The position numbers were made by a program, and so were the translations under genes. Shown here in pieces: positions 15,844-23,550 of a stretch of 34,202 nucleotides of DNA (its first letter is position 1; the number at the start of each line of letters is the position of its first letter). The notes under the pieces are model-generated. The model did not search any database. It worked only from the letters and a program-made list of their open reading frames with translations, and was not told where the DNA came from. Location of the stretch: assembly GCA_037139495.1 (NCBI GenBank), contig JBAXGG010000007.1, positions 1-34,202 of the forward strand. Reading direction: 5' to 3'. This DNA is from JAUPVS01 sp037139495. GTDB taxonomy: Bacteria > Patescibacteriota > Saccharimonadia > Saccharimonadales > JAUPVS01.

Positions 15844-17067
15844 GTGTCGGGGGAAGTGTTGCGAAAATCTGCTAACAAAAAACCAGTTCGTATATCTAAG
15901 ATCATAATAAAAGGCCTGAGCCTGATTATCTTTGCCGGATTATTTCTATTTTTAGGTATTAATATAGGCAATGGCCGGATTACAGCCATGTCGCAAACCG
16001 GTGTCCAAAAAGATTTACCTAACAAATTGGACTATAGTTCGGTCGACGAAGTTTACAAGGCACTTAAGGCCAACTTCGACGGCACGCTTGATACTACCAA
16101 ACTACTAGACGGAGCTAAGCAGGGGCTAGTTAACGCCGCCTCCGATCCTCACACCGAATATCTTAATGCTAAAGACTACAAAGACTTCAACGATCAGCTA
16201 ACGGGCTCATTTGTCGGCATCGGCGCTGAGCTTAGCCAGGATGGTAAAGGCAGTATTGTGGTTGTTTCGCCAATCGCTGGCTTTCCAGCCGAAAAGGCTG
16301 GCCTCAAACCTAAGGACATAATAATCGATATTGATGGGAACAGTGCCACCGGCTTAACAGTTTCTCAGGCTGTCGACAAGATTCGTGGTACCAAAGGCAC
16401 AACAGTTAGTCTCAAAGTCGTTCGAGATGGCAAGAGCCTAGACTTCAAGATTGTCCGTGATGACATTTCTATCCCGAGCGTGACCAGCAAGGTCGAAGAT
16501 GGAATTGGCTACATGACTATCAGCCGTTTCGGCGATGATACAGCCAGCCTAGCTAAAAAAGCCGCCCAGGACTTCAAGAAACAAAATGTCAAAGCTGTTG
16601 TACTCGATTTACGCAGTGACCCAGGCGGTCTATTAGATGCCGCCGTATCTGTCTCCAGCCTCTGGGTTCCAGAAGGCAAGGTCATCCTTACTGAGCGCCG
16701 AGCCGGAATCGTTACTAGCACTTATAAGGCAATTGGTGGCAATATTCTCGAAGGCATCCCGACTGCCGTTCTTATTGATGGTGGCAGCGCTAGTGCAAGT
16801 GAGATCACTGCCGGAGCTCTTAAAGATAACGGTGTAGCTACCCTGATTGGCGAAAAGTCCTATGGTAAGGGAAGCGTCCAGCAACTAATAAAGTTGAATG
16901 GCGGCGGCGTCCTAAAGGTTACTATAGCTCACTGGTATACACCTGGCGGCAAAAACATTGACAAGGTCGGCATTACTCCGGACGTAATCGTTACGATGAG
17001 CGCTGATGACGTTAAGAACGGCAATGATCTCCAGAAAGCCGCCGCTCGCAAAGCTATTGGCCAGTAG
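15844..17067 (+). CDS. C-terminal processing peptidase (S41, CtpA/Prc-like)
   Basis: A membrane-anchored serine protease, 407 residues from GTG 15844. An N-terminal anchor (IIKGLSLIIFAGLFLFLGINIG, about 20-42) is followed by a cap, a PDZ domain (GSFVGIGAELSQDGKGSIVVV, about 120-210) and the S41 catalytic domain. Ser317 in GSASASE and Lys342 in YGKGSVQ form the Ser/Lys dyad, 25 residues apart as in Tsp. It trims or degrades envelope proteins and often controls cell-wall hydrolases, consistent with its neighbours. Start choice is uncertain: GTG 15856 or TTG 15859 follow GGGGG at 15849-15853 with better ribosome-binding geometry. Confidence 0.92.
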   Translation: MSGEVLRKSANKKPVRISKIIIKGLSLIIFAGLFLFLGINIGNGRITAMSQTGVQKDLPNKLDYSSVDEVYKALKANFDGTLDTTKLLDGAKQGLVNAASDPHTEYLNAKDYKDFNDQLTGSFVGIGAELSQDGKGSIVVVSPIAGFPAEKAGLKPKDIIIDIDGNSATGLTVSQAVDKIRGTKGTTVSLKVVRDGKSLDFKIVRDDISIPSVTSKVEDGIGYMTISRFGDDTASLAKKAAQDFKKQNVKAVVLDLRSDPGGLLDAAVSVSSLWVPEGKVILTERRAGIVTSTYKAIGGNILEGIPTAVLIDGGSASASEITAGALKDNGVATLIGEKSYGKGSVQQLIKLNGGGVLKVTIAHWYTPGGKNIDKVGITPDVIVTMSADDVKNGNDLQKAAARKAIGQ

Positions 17068-17084
17068 AATCAGCCTGATAACCA

Positions 17085-17114
17085 GCATTTACTTTGCTTA
17101 AACAGGGTAAATGC
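17085..17114 (+). promoter_or_regulatory. Inverted repeat in the pyrG upstream region
   Basis: GCATTTAC (17085-17092) and GTAAATGC (17107-17114) are perfect 8-bp inverted arms around a 14-nt loop. There is no T-tract after it. It could be a protein-binding site or an RNA hairpin in the pyrG leader, or the end of the ctpA message. Confidence 0.35.
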
Positions 17115-17155
17115 GGTAGCATATGAGAGATAAATAGTGAGAGGGGCAATAAGCG

Positions 17156-18760
17156 GTGGTTAAACGACCGACTAAGTTTATATTTGTTACAGGTGGTGTG
17201 CTTTCCGGACTCGGCAAGGGAATTACCGCCGCCTCCATCGGCCATCTCTTAAAAGCCCGCGGCCTCAATGTTAACCTCCAAAAATGTGACCCTTATCTAA
17301 ATACTGACGCGGGCACACTTAATCCGGCCGAACACGGCGAATGTTTTGTTACTAAAGACGGTGCCGAAACTGACCTCGACCTGGGTCACTACGAGAGATT
17401 CCTTGATCAAGAACTAACTCAATCTAGCTCTTTAATGAGTGGCCGGATACTAAGTAAAGTTATCCAGGACGAACGCGACGGCAAATACAACGGTAAGACA
17501 GTTCAGTTTATTCCTCATGTCACGACGGCTAGCCGAGATGAGATCCTCAAGGCAGCCGAAGGCTTCGACGTTCACATCGTTGAAATCGGTGGCACAGTTG
17601 GGGATTATGAAGGTTTAAGCTTTCTAGAAGCCATCCGCGAGCTGGCTTTCGAAGTTGGCCGCGAAAACTGTACTTACGTACACGTCGTCTATATGCCTTA
17701 CCTAGGCGCCAGCCATGAATTTAAGACCAAACCGGCCCAGAACGCAGTTCGCGATTTGCGTGGCTTGGGTGTCTTCCCAGACGTTCTGGTAGTAAGAAGT
17801 GAAGGCCCGGCACCTAAAGCTGTAATCAATAAGCTGAGCTTGTTCAGCGGCGTCGACAGTAAATCGATCGCATTGCTTGCTAACGCCCACACCATCTACG
17901 AAGTACCGTTAACCCTAGAGGACACTGGCATTGCTGACGTTATCGCCAAGCGCTTAAACCTGAAGGTCAGTAAACCATACCTAAAAGAGTGGCGAGCCGT
18001 CGTCGATAGCGCCACTAAAAGCCATAAACATACTGTTAGCGTCGGCGTAGTGGCCAAGTACATGGATAACCAGGACACCTATATGTCAGTATTTGAAGCT
18101 TTGCGTTCGGCTGGTTGGAAGTATGATTCAGATGTCGAGATTCGCTGGATCGATGCCGAAAAGCTCGAAAAAGTTAAAGACCCAGCAGTAATGCTAAAAG
18201 ATGTTGATGGCGTTGTCGTGCCCGGTGGCTTTGGCCTCCGTGGTTTAGAAGGGAAGATCAGGGCTGCCCAATACTGCTTAGACTCTAAGACTCCTTACCT
18301 AGGCCTTTGCTTGGGCTTACAGATGGCAGTTATCGCCGCCGCACGTAACGCCGGCGTTAAAGATGCTACAACTGTCGAGCTGAATCCAAAAGGCATTAAC
18401 CAGGTGATTAACATCATGGATGGGCAGCAGGGCAAAGAGAACACTGGCGGAACTATGCGTCTGGGCGATTATCCCTGCGCCATTGCCAAGGATAGCCTAG
18501 CCGCCAAGCTCTATGGCGCAACTAAGATTACCGAACGTCATCGTCATCGCTACGAATGTAATAATGATTACCGCGATGAATACGAACAGTGGGGCATCCG
18601 GGCCGTTGGCTTGTCACCAGACCACCACCTGGTCGAAATGATCGAAGCCATCGATCATCCTTTTATGGTAGCTAGCCAGTTCCATCCAGAGTTCAAATCC
18701 CGGCCAAATCGTCCACATCCAATGTTTGAAGGCTTCATAAAATCACTATTGCAGAAGTAG
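17156..18760 (+). CDS. pyrG: CTP synthase
   Basis: Makes CTP from UTP, ATP and glutamine. Length 534 residues. The N-terminal synthetase domain has the P-loop TGGVLSGLGKGITAASIG near residues 10-27 and the conserved KCDPYLN, GTVGDYE and HVVYMPYL segments. The C-terminal class I glutaminase carries the nucleophile Cys in YLGLCLGLQ and the His/Glu pair in HPEFKSRP near the end. It starts with GTG; GAGGGG at 17141-17146 lies 9 nt upstream. An 8-bp inverted repeat sits in its upstream region. Confidence 0.98.
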   Translation: MVKRPTKFIFVTGGVLSGLGKGITAASIGHLLKARGLNVNLQKCDPYLNTDAGTLNPAEHGECFVTKDGAETDLDLGHYERFLDQELTQSSSLMSGRILSKVIQDERDGKYNGKTVQFIPHVTTASRDEILKAAEGFDVHIVEIGGTVGDYEGLSFLEAIRELAFEVGRENCTYVHVVYMPYLGASHEFKTKPAQNAVRDLRGLGVFPDVLVVRSEGPAPKAVINKLSLFSGVDSKSIALLANAHTIYEVPLTLEDTGIADVIAKRLNLKVSKPYLKEWRAVVDSATKSHKHTVSVGVVAKYMDNQDTYMSVFEALRSAGWKYDSDVEIRWIDAEKLEKVKDPAVMLKDVDGVVVPGGFGLRGLEGKIRAAQYCLDSKTPYLGLCLGLQMAVIAAARNAGVKDATTVELNPKGINQVINIMDGQQGKENTGGTMRLGDYPCAIAKDSLAAKLYGATKITERHRHRYECNNDYRDEYEQWGIRAVGLSPDHHLVEMIEAIDHPFMVASQFHPEFKSRPNRPHPMFEGFIKSLLQK

Positions 18761-18784
18761 CCAAACCCCTGTAGCATATAAAAT

Positions 18785-19204
18785 ATGGCCCAAGACCCTC
18801 CAATTGATACCATCCCACCAGTTAACGCCTCTCTAACCAAGAAAATACTTTTGGTAGAAGATAATGACGCTCTGGCTAATGTTTACGTAACCCGTCTTCA
18901 AGCCGAAGGCTTTGATGCTAAGCGTGTACCTAACGGCGAAGACGCCTTGGCGGTTGCTCTCCAGTTCCGGCCCGACCTAATACTGCTTGACGTCATGATG
19001 CCTAAAGTAAGCGGCTTCGACGTCCTTGATATCCTCCGAAATACGCCAGAAACTGCCAACGTGAAGGTCATCATGCTAACTGCTCTCAGCCAAGATAGCG
19101 ACAAAGAGCGGGCTACTCAGCTGGGTGCAGACGATTATCTAGTCAAATCCCAAGTCGTCATCGCCGATGTCGTCGAACGTATTCGTCATCACCTAGGAAT
19201 GTAG
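18785..19204 (+). CDS. Single-domain response regulator (CheY-like receiver)
   Basis: A 139-residue stand-alone receiver. A short Pro-rich lead (about 17 residues) is followed by KKILLVEDNDAL with acidic pocket Glu25/Asp26, phosphoacceptor Asp69 in LILLDVMMPK, Thr in VIMLTALS and the conserved Lys121 in DDYLVKSQ. All key residues for phosphorylation are present, in contrast to the receiver at 26811. There is no output domain and no intact histidine kinase in the window, so the partner is elsewhere. A TAGCAT box at 18772-18777 ends 7 nt before the ATG. The next gene starts 2 nt after its stop. Confidence 0.93.
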   Translation: MAQDPPIDTIPPVNASLTKKILLVEDNDALANVYVTRLQAEGFDAKRVPNGEDALAVALQFRPDLILLDVMMPKVSGFDVLDILRNTPETANVKVIMLTALSQDSDKERATQLGADDYLVKSQVVIADVVERIRHHLGM

Positions 19205-19206
19205 CC

Positions 19207-19536
19207 ATGCACATCGAACGCCCGGAATTCACTGAAACGGGGTGGGGCATAGTAAAAGCCGGTGCTTTCGCGATAGGCATTGCCGGTTTAGTTCGGCTAG
19301 CCCTAAAGATTAACGGAGGCTGTCCTACCGAATCAGTCAGCGGTGGCTGGAAAGAGCTCGATTATACAGCAGAAGTAGTCAACCTCGACGATTTCCGAAG
19401 TGACAAACTGTTAAATCAAGCCGTACCATTCGAGGATATCCAGCTAGCAGTTAGTCTTGAAGTTTTCGAAAGGATACTCGTGCTAGATGACATTCATTCA
19501 CCAGACCTTCGCCACATATCTCCTCCAGTAAACTAA
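19207..19536 (+). CDS. Small hypothetical protein following the response regulator
   Basis: A 109-residue protein I do not recognise. It has one probable membrane helix near the N-terminus (GIVKAGAFAIGIAGLVRLAL, about 13-32) followed by an acidic soluble part (ELDYTAEVVNLDDFRSD, VFERILVLDDIHSPDL). It begins 2 nt after the response regulator stop, so it is co-transcribed and may work with it. No Shine-Dalgarno site is clear. Confidence 0.6.
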   Translation: MHIERPEFTETGWGIVKAGAFAIGIAGLVRLALKINGGCPTESVSGGWKELDYTAEVVNLDDFRSDKLLNQAVPFEDIQLAVSLEVFERILVLDDIHSPDLRHISPPVN

Positions 19537-19551
19537 CCCCTAAACACTACC

Positions 19552-19580
19552 TTGACATTTTAACAAGCTTATGCTATATT
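19552..19580 (+). promoter_or_regulatory. Strong promoter TTGACA-17-TATATT of the HEYTH protein gene
   Basis: TTGACA (19552-19557), a 17-nt spacer and TATATT (19575-19580) preceded by TGC. The segment AAGCTTATGCTATA is shared exactly with the promoter at 33619-33647. The ATG at 19591 is 10 nt after the box, so the leader is 4 nt or less. Confidence 0.8.
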
Positions 19581-19590
19581 TATATCTGTA

Positions 19591-21003
19591 ATGGCAGAAA
19601 TAAATACCCCGGATTTAGCAATTTCAGAAGAACAGCTTATTAAAAGTGGCTGGGACCTTAATGAGCAATCCCTTGCCATCCCAGAAATCGCTGAAAATCA
19701 AGAAGCAATAGAGGCGAGTGGTCGGGATTTAATCGAACATTTCAATATATCTCCAGAGTTTTTCGACGACAAGGGACGTTCACTGATATTTACTTCTATC
19801 GCTAGCCGTTGGAGTAAGTTAGAAGATAATGGTGGTGACGACGAAAGGGTTTTTCTTACCAGTAGCCTTGCTATACTAGCGAATAAATTTAGTCCAGATT
19901 TTTCTACTGCTGTTGAGCAAATTAGTGAAAGTGAAAATGACATACTAAGTCAGCAGACTCAAATCGAGGTATACGATTCATTTACAGATGCCGAACTAAC
20001 TAAAGAACTGTCTGATCGTATTGCCAACGGGCTACTGGACGGAGTAAAAGCCCGCCTAGGCATTACGGATACTAACGAGGACCTCTACGAAGTGCGTGTG
20101 TTAAACGTTGGTGATGAACATGGTGCTTTTGGTTTGGCTGTACCAAAACCTGAAACTACGATTGATAAATATGGTAATGAAATTTTCCCTAACTCATATT
20201 TTGAAGATTTAAATGCCCGTGGTGAATGGATAAAAGGGCTAGAAAAGCGTACTGCCGAATTTCGTGAAAAACTAGGCGGTAATAAGAATGACCCAACTGC
20301 CCCAGCGTGGGTTACGCGAGTAGGTGATAAGACGTTGTTATGCATGCCTATGCCGTTAGCTGAAAAAATCCTTCACCCCGATGCTACAGAAGGTAGCAGC
20401 TATTGGTCGGATGACGATCGGGGCAGAGATTTTTCTATCCTCGAGCATGAGTATACACATACGCAGGGTGGTGTAAATTTAGAGCGTGGAACAACCTTCG
20501 GGATAGGTCTTGAAGAACTCAGGGCTGAACATTTTTCTGGTGACAATCAAGGTTACCAGGATATCAAAGGTTTTTATAATGATTTGAATATTATCTCAGG
20601 AACCCATGTAGCGGAATTGTTTGATAATCGTGAGAAAGGTGGAACTGCTCCAGAATTGTATACTGACATCGCATCTATAGTTGGAATCGATATGCTGCTT
20701 GAAGTTATTGAAACTGCCCCGACCGTCTATAACAATCAAAAAACTGGCAGTCACTTTAAAGATATCCTTGACTACCTAGGTGGTTTTGATGGCGTTACCT
20801 CTAAAATCCTTGAAAAGGCCATTGATGCTGGTGATAAGCAGACCATCGAGGACAGGCTAGAAAAAAAGGTTAAAAAAATGCTGGAAATTACCGAAAATGA
20901 ACCCGATTTTGTGCTTAATTACAGGAAGAATATAGGATTAAATACGATAACTGACTTGATGCAACTGAAAGCTACAGAAATATTAGATAAAAAAGCTGCT
21001 TAG
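19591..21003 (+). CDS. Putative zinc metallopeptidase with HEYTH motif
   Basis: A 470-residue, acidic, soluble protein without signal peptide or membrane segment. The only recognisable motif is HExxH as H286-E-Y-T-H290 (ILEHEYTHTQGG), with EELRAEH at 308-314 offering the downstream Glu ligand of gluzincins. The N-terminal 280 residues and the C-terminal 150 residues match nothing I know. Its C-terminus is helical and Lys/Glu-rich. A strong, nearly leaderless promoter drives it alone. The stop overlaps that of rpmA on the other strand by 4 nt. The peptidase call rests on this motif and spacing and needs testing. Confidence 0.6.
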   Translation: MAEINTPDLAISEEQLIKSGWDLNEQSLAIPEIAENQEAIEASGRDLIEHFNISPEFFDDKGRSLIFTSIASRWSKLEDNGGDDERVFLTSSLAILANKFSPDFSTAVEQISESENDILSQQTQIEVYDSFTDAELTKELSDRIANGLLDGVKARLGITDTNEDLYEVRVLNVGDEHGAFGLAVPKPETTIDKYGNEIFPNSYFEDLNARGEWIKGLEKRTAEFREKLGGNKNDPTAPAWVTRVGDKTLLCMPMPLAEKILHPDATEGSSYWSDDDRGRDFSILEHEYTHTQGGVNLERGTTFGIGLEELRAEHFSGDNQGYQDIKGFYNDLNIISGTHVAELFDNREKGGTAPELYTDIASIVGIDMLLEVIETAPTVYNNQKTGSHFKDILDYLGGFDGVTSKILEKAIDAGDKQTIEDRLEKKVKKMLEITENEPDFVLNYRKNIGLNTITDLMQLKATEILDKKAA

Positions 21004-21272
21004 ATAACTGTAACTTCGGTGCGGATGGTGGTTTTGCCGGTGAAACGGCGGATTTTGCGAGTGCGGTAGGTAACGATGCCGTCACGGTCGGCGTGGATGG
21101 TGAAGTTGCGGCTTAGTTTAGTGCCGACGCCAGCACGTTTGGTTAGACCAACTTGGCGAACGATCACTTGGCCGACCTTAACTTTTTGGCCACCAAATAG
21201 CTTTACTCCTAGGCGTTGCCCAGGGCTATCGTGAACATTTTTGGCTGCTCCACCAGCTTTGACGTGTGACAT
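21000..21272 (-). CDS. rpmA: 50S ribosomal protein bL27
   Basis: Large-subunit protein whose N-terminus reaches the peptidyl-transferase centre. The 90-residue product starts MSHVKAGGAAKNVHDSPGQR and continues RLGVKLFGGQKVKVGQVIVRQ, the bL27 signature. There is no N-terminal extension of the kind cleaved in Firmicutes. Its usual partner rplU is not adjacent. Instead the start codon lies 3 nt after the stop of the methyltransferase gene, so both share a minus-strand operon. The N-terminal second residue is Ser instead of the common Ala, and the core is slightly divergent in the basic loop. Confidence 0.93.
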   Translation of the reverse strand: MSHVKAGGAAKNVHDSPGQRLGVKLFGGQKVKVGQVIVRQVGLTKRAGVGTKLSRNFTIHADRDGIVTYRTRKIRRFTGKTTIRTEVTVI

Positions 21273-21275
21273 GTG

Positions 21276-22436
21276 CTACTTTCTTGTTACTACTACTAGT
21301 TCACGGCCAACGATTTGGTCGGGTCGATGATAGACCAGATCCGAATCACTAACATGAACAAAACTCCTCCGAGTATACCCTAATTCCTCGAGAGAATCAA
21401 GGCAGGGTAGGTGTTTAAAGCCGTTGCGGATTTTCCAGGCTGGCACGGCTAGGCTGGCTGTAAAGCCAGACGGAGTTTGCTGGGCGAGGTTTTTTAAGAA
21501 TTTTCGGTGAATGGTGTCGACGTCGCGGGAGACTTGGCCGAGGACTTCTGGGGTGGGGTCGGACGAGAAGGGGCGACCTAGGTAGGTCTCGGAAGCAATC
21601 GTGTCATAGGGACGAGACCACTCTAGATTGGTAGCATCGCCAACCTCGAGTTGTACATGGGCCGTATCGGCACGTAACCAGTCTAGGTTGGCCTGAGAGT
21701 ACTCAATCATCCGTGGTTCTAGGTCGGTACCGTAGGCACCTAATCCCATTAAAACTGATTCTTGCAAAATAACACCGGTGCCGCAAAACGGGTCTAGGAC
21801 TGTTTGGCCCGGTTGAGCGCTGCTGAGGTTAATAATTGTTTGTGCCAGTTTAGGCGGCAACATGCCGACTTGGGCATCGCGTTTGGGGCGGGTTTGGTCG
21901 CGGGCGGCGTAGCCACTGATATCCTGAACGTTAACGACCTGTGCGATTAGCACTGAAGTGCCATCGCGGACAATGACGAACTCTAGGCCGGTTGGGCCAG
22001 TTAGCTGGTTGTGGATGGTTTGAGCGCTATTTAGCTCATTGGCATTATTGGGGACAACGCGCACCGAGCGGCCGGCTTTTTTGACGGCTTTTTTAATTTC
22101 TAGACCGGCGCGGTTAATCTCATCTACCTTAACGTCTAGGCCAAAAACGTTCAAACCAAGGCGAATTTTGCCTTCTGGGATGTTTTGGAGTTGTTCTGGA
22201 ATGGTTTTAGCAATTTGAGCGACGACAGACTTAAATGAAGTGTTATTGAGACGTGTCAGTAGGCGAGCCAGCTTAACAGTTCCGCCCAGGCGGGCAAACT
22301 GAACCTTGGCCGGGTCGACGTCGAGTAGGGCGATTTGTTGGCTAACGGGATGCAAAACATCAGCGCCATACAGACTCTCTAGCTCAGCCAGGCCCAGCGC
22401 CGGCTGGCGCCCAAGGATTACTACGGATTGATTCAT
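21276..22436 (-). CDS. THUMP-type RNA methyltransferase (Trm11/TrmG10-like) with altered motif IV
   Basis: A 386-residue protein with an N-terminal THUMP-like RNA-binding half (VVILGRQPALGLAELESLYG to about residue 165) and a C-terminal Rossmann methyltransferase half. Motif I is DPFCGTGVILQESVLMGLGAYGTD; YGTDLEPRMIEYSQANL supplies the ribose-binding acid. In Trm11/TrmG10 enzymes motif IV is D-P-P-Y-G; here the corresponding place reads IASETYLGRPF. The enzyme may have a different target atom or be changed in activity. It is first in a two-gene operon with rpmA, which supports a translation-related role. The start at 22436 lies 7 nt after a TATAAT box. Confidence 0.82.
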   Translation of the reverse strand: MNQSVVILGRQPALGLAELESLYGADVLHPVSQQIALLDVDPAKVQFARLGGTVKLARLLTRLNNTSFKSVVAQIAKTIPEQLQNIPEGKIRLGLNVFGLDVKVDEINRAGLEIKKAVKKAGRSVRVVPNNANELNSAQTIHNQLTGPTGLEFVIVRDGTSVLIAQVVNVQDISGYAARDQTRPKRDAQVGMLPPKLAQTIINLSSAQPGQTVLDPFCGTGVILQESVLMGLGAYGTDLEPRMIEYSQANLDWLRADTAHVQLEVGDATNLEWSRPYDTIASETYLGRPFSSDPTPEVLGQVSRDVDTIHRKFLKNLAQQTPSGFTASLAVPAWKIRNGFKHLPCLDSLEELGYTRRSFVHVSDSDLVYHRPDQIVGRELVVVTRK

Positions 22437-22443
22437 TAGCCTT

Positions 22444-22449
22444 ATTATA
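22444..22449 (-). promoter_or_regulatory. -10 box TATAAT of the methyltransferase-rpmA operon
   Basis: On the minus strand TGC-TATAAT is followed after 7 nt by the ATG at 22436. The 17 bases 22434-22450 match 32302-32318 with one difference. Confidence 0.7.
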
Positions 22450-22490
22450 GCATTTTCACCCCTGTATTACCAGTTGGCAGTGCGATGGGT

Positions 22491-22496
22491 TATAAT
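22491..22496 (+). promoter_or_regulatory. -10 box TATAAT of the UPF0104-like gene
   Basis: TATAAT ends 7 nt before ATG 22504, which makes the upstream ATGs at 22474 and 22498 unlikely starts. Confidence 0.7.
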
Positions 22497-22503
22497 AATG
22501 GAA

Positions 22504-23550
22504 ATGAGTGAAAAAGATAAAAAGCAGCGCTGGAAATTAATTCTTAATATTGTTACTGTTTCGGCACTGTTGATCTTATGTTACGTGATTCGCGACCAGA
22601 TTGCGGCCACGATTGAAAACCTTACTAAAGTTAACGCTTATGCGTTGCTACTGATTTTGCCGATTGAGTTCATGAACTACGACGCTTATGCGCGGATGTA
22701 CCGCTATTTGTTTGGAATCCTGGGCAGCAAGACCAAGTATTGGGAGATGTACAAGGTATCCCTGGAGCTGAACCTGGTAAACCATGTTTTCCCGAGTGGG
22801 GGAGTCTCGGGTTTTTCTTACTTTAGCGTGCGTTTGAAACAGCTGGACATTTCAACTGGAAAAGCCACTCTGGTGCAGACGATGAAATTCATACTGTTAT
22901 TCGTATCTTTTGAAGTGTTACTGGTGATTGGTTTGATTTGTTTGGCGCTCGGTCATCAGGCCAACGGACTAATCATTTTAATTGGCACAGCCATCGCTAC
23001 GCTGCTCATGGTGGCCACGGTTGGTTCGGCCTTTCTAATTAGCAGCGAGCGACGCATCAACAGCTTCTTTACTTATATAACTAAGTTTATTAACCGGACG
23101 ATTCACATGGTGCGGCCTAAGCACCCAGAAACGATTAGCGTGGTTCGGGTACAGGCGACATTTAAGGACCTGCACGAAAACTACCTAATTTTACGCAACA
23201 ATTATTCATTGCTGATTGGACCTGCGATTTGCGCCTTGATAGCCAACACTACCGAAATTGCTGCTGTTTACGTAGTGTATATCGCTTTTGGACACTGGGT
23301 TAACCCTGGAGCAGTTATCCTGGCTTACGCCGTGGCTAACTTTGCTGGTCTGATTTCTGTCCTGCCGGGTGGCGTCGGTATCTACGAAGCTTTAATGACA
23401 GCCACCTTGGCCGCTGCCGGTGTGCCAGCAGCTGTCAGTATCCCGGTTACGGTTATGTACCGCGTGCTGAACATCACAATTCAGGTTGTCCCAGGCTACT
23501 TCTTTTATCACAAAGCCTTAGCCAAAAATGACGATGCCTTAGCAGCATGA
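22504..23550 (+). CDS. Lysylphosphatidylglycerol synthase TM-region (UPF0104) membrane protein
   Basis: From ATG 22504 a 348-residue integral membrane protein with about eight helices. It matches the flippase-like domain of MprF and AglD/YbhN-type proteins: the FPSGGVSGFSYFSVRLK segment (near residue 98) and the C-terminal VLPGGVGIYEALMTATLAAAGV are the family landmarks. No aminoacyl-transferase domain is attached, so it probably handles lipid or lipid-linked sugar transport instead of lysylation. It ends in an ATGA overlap with xseA. The start is chosen from the -10 box position. Confidence 0.88.
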   Translation: MSEKDKKQRWKLILNIVTVSALLILCYVIRDQIAATIENLTKVNAYALLLILPIEFMNYDAYARMYRYLFGILGSKTKYWEMYKVSLELNLVNHVFPSGGVSGFSYFSVRLKQLDISTGKATLVQTMKFILLFVSFEVLLVIGLICLALGHQANGLIILIGTAIATLLMVATVGSAFLISSERRINSFFTYITKFINRTIHMVRPKHPETISVVRVQATFKDLHENYLILRNNYSLLIGPAICALIANTTEIAAVYVVYIAFGHWVNPGAVILAYAVANFAGLISVLPGGVGIYEALMTATLAAAGVPAAVSIPVTVMYRVLNITIQVVPGYFFYHKALAKNDDALAA

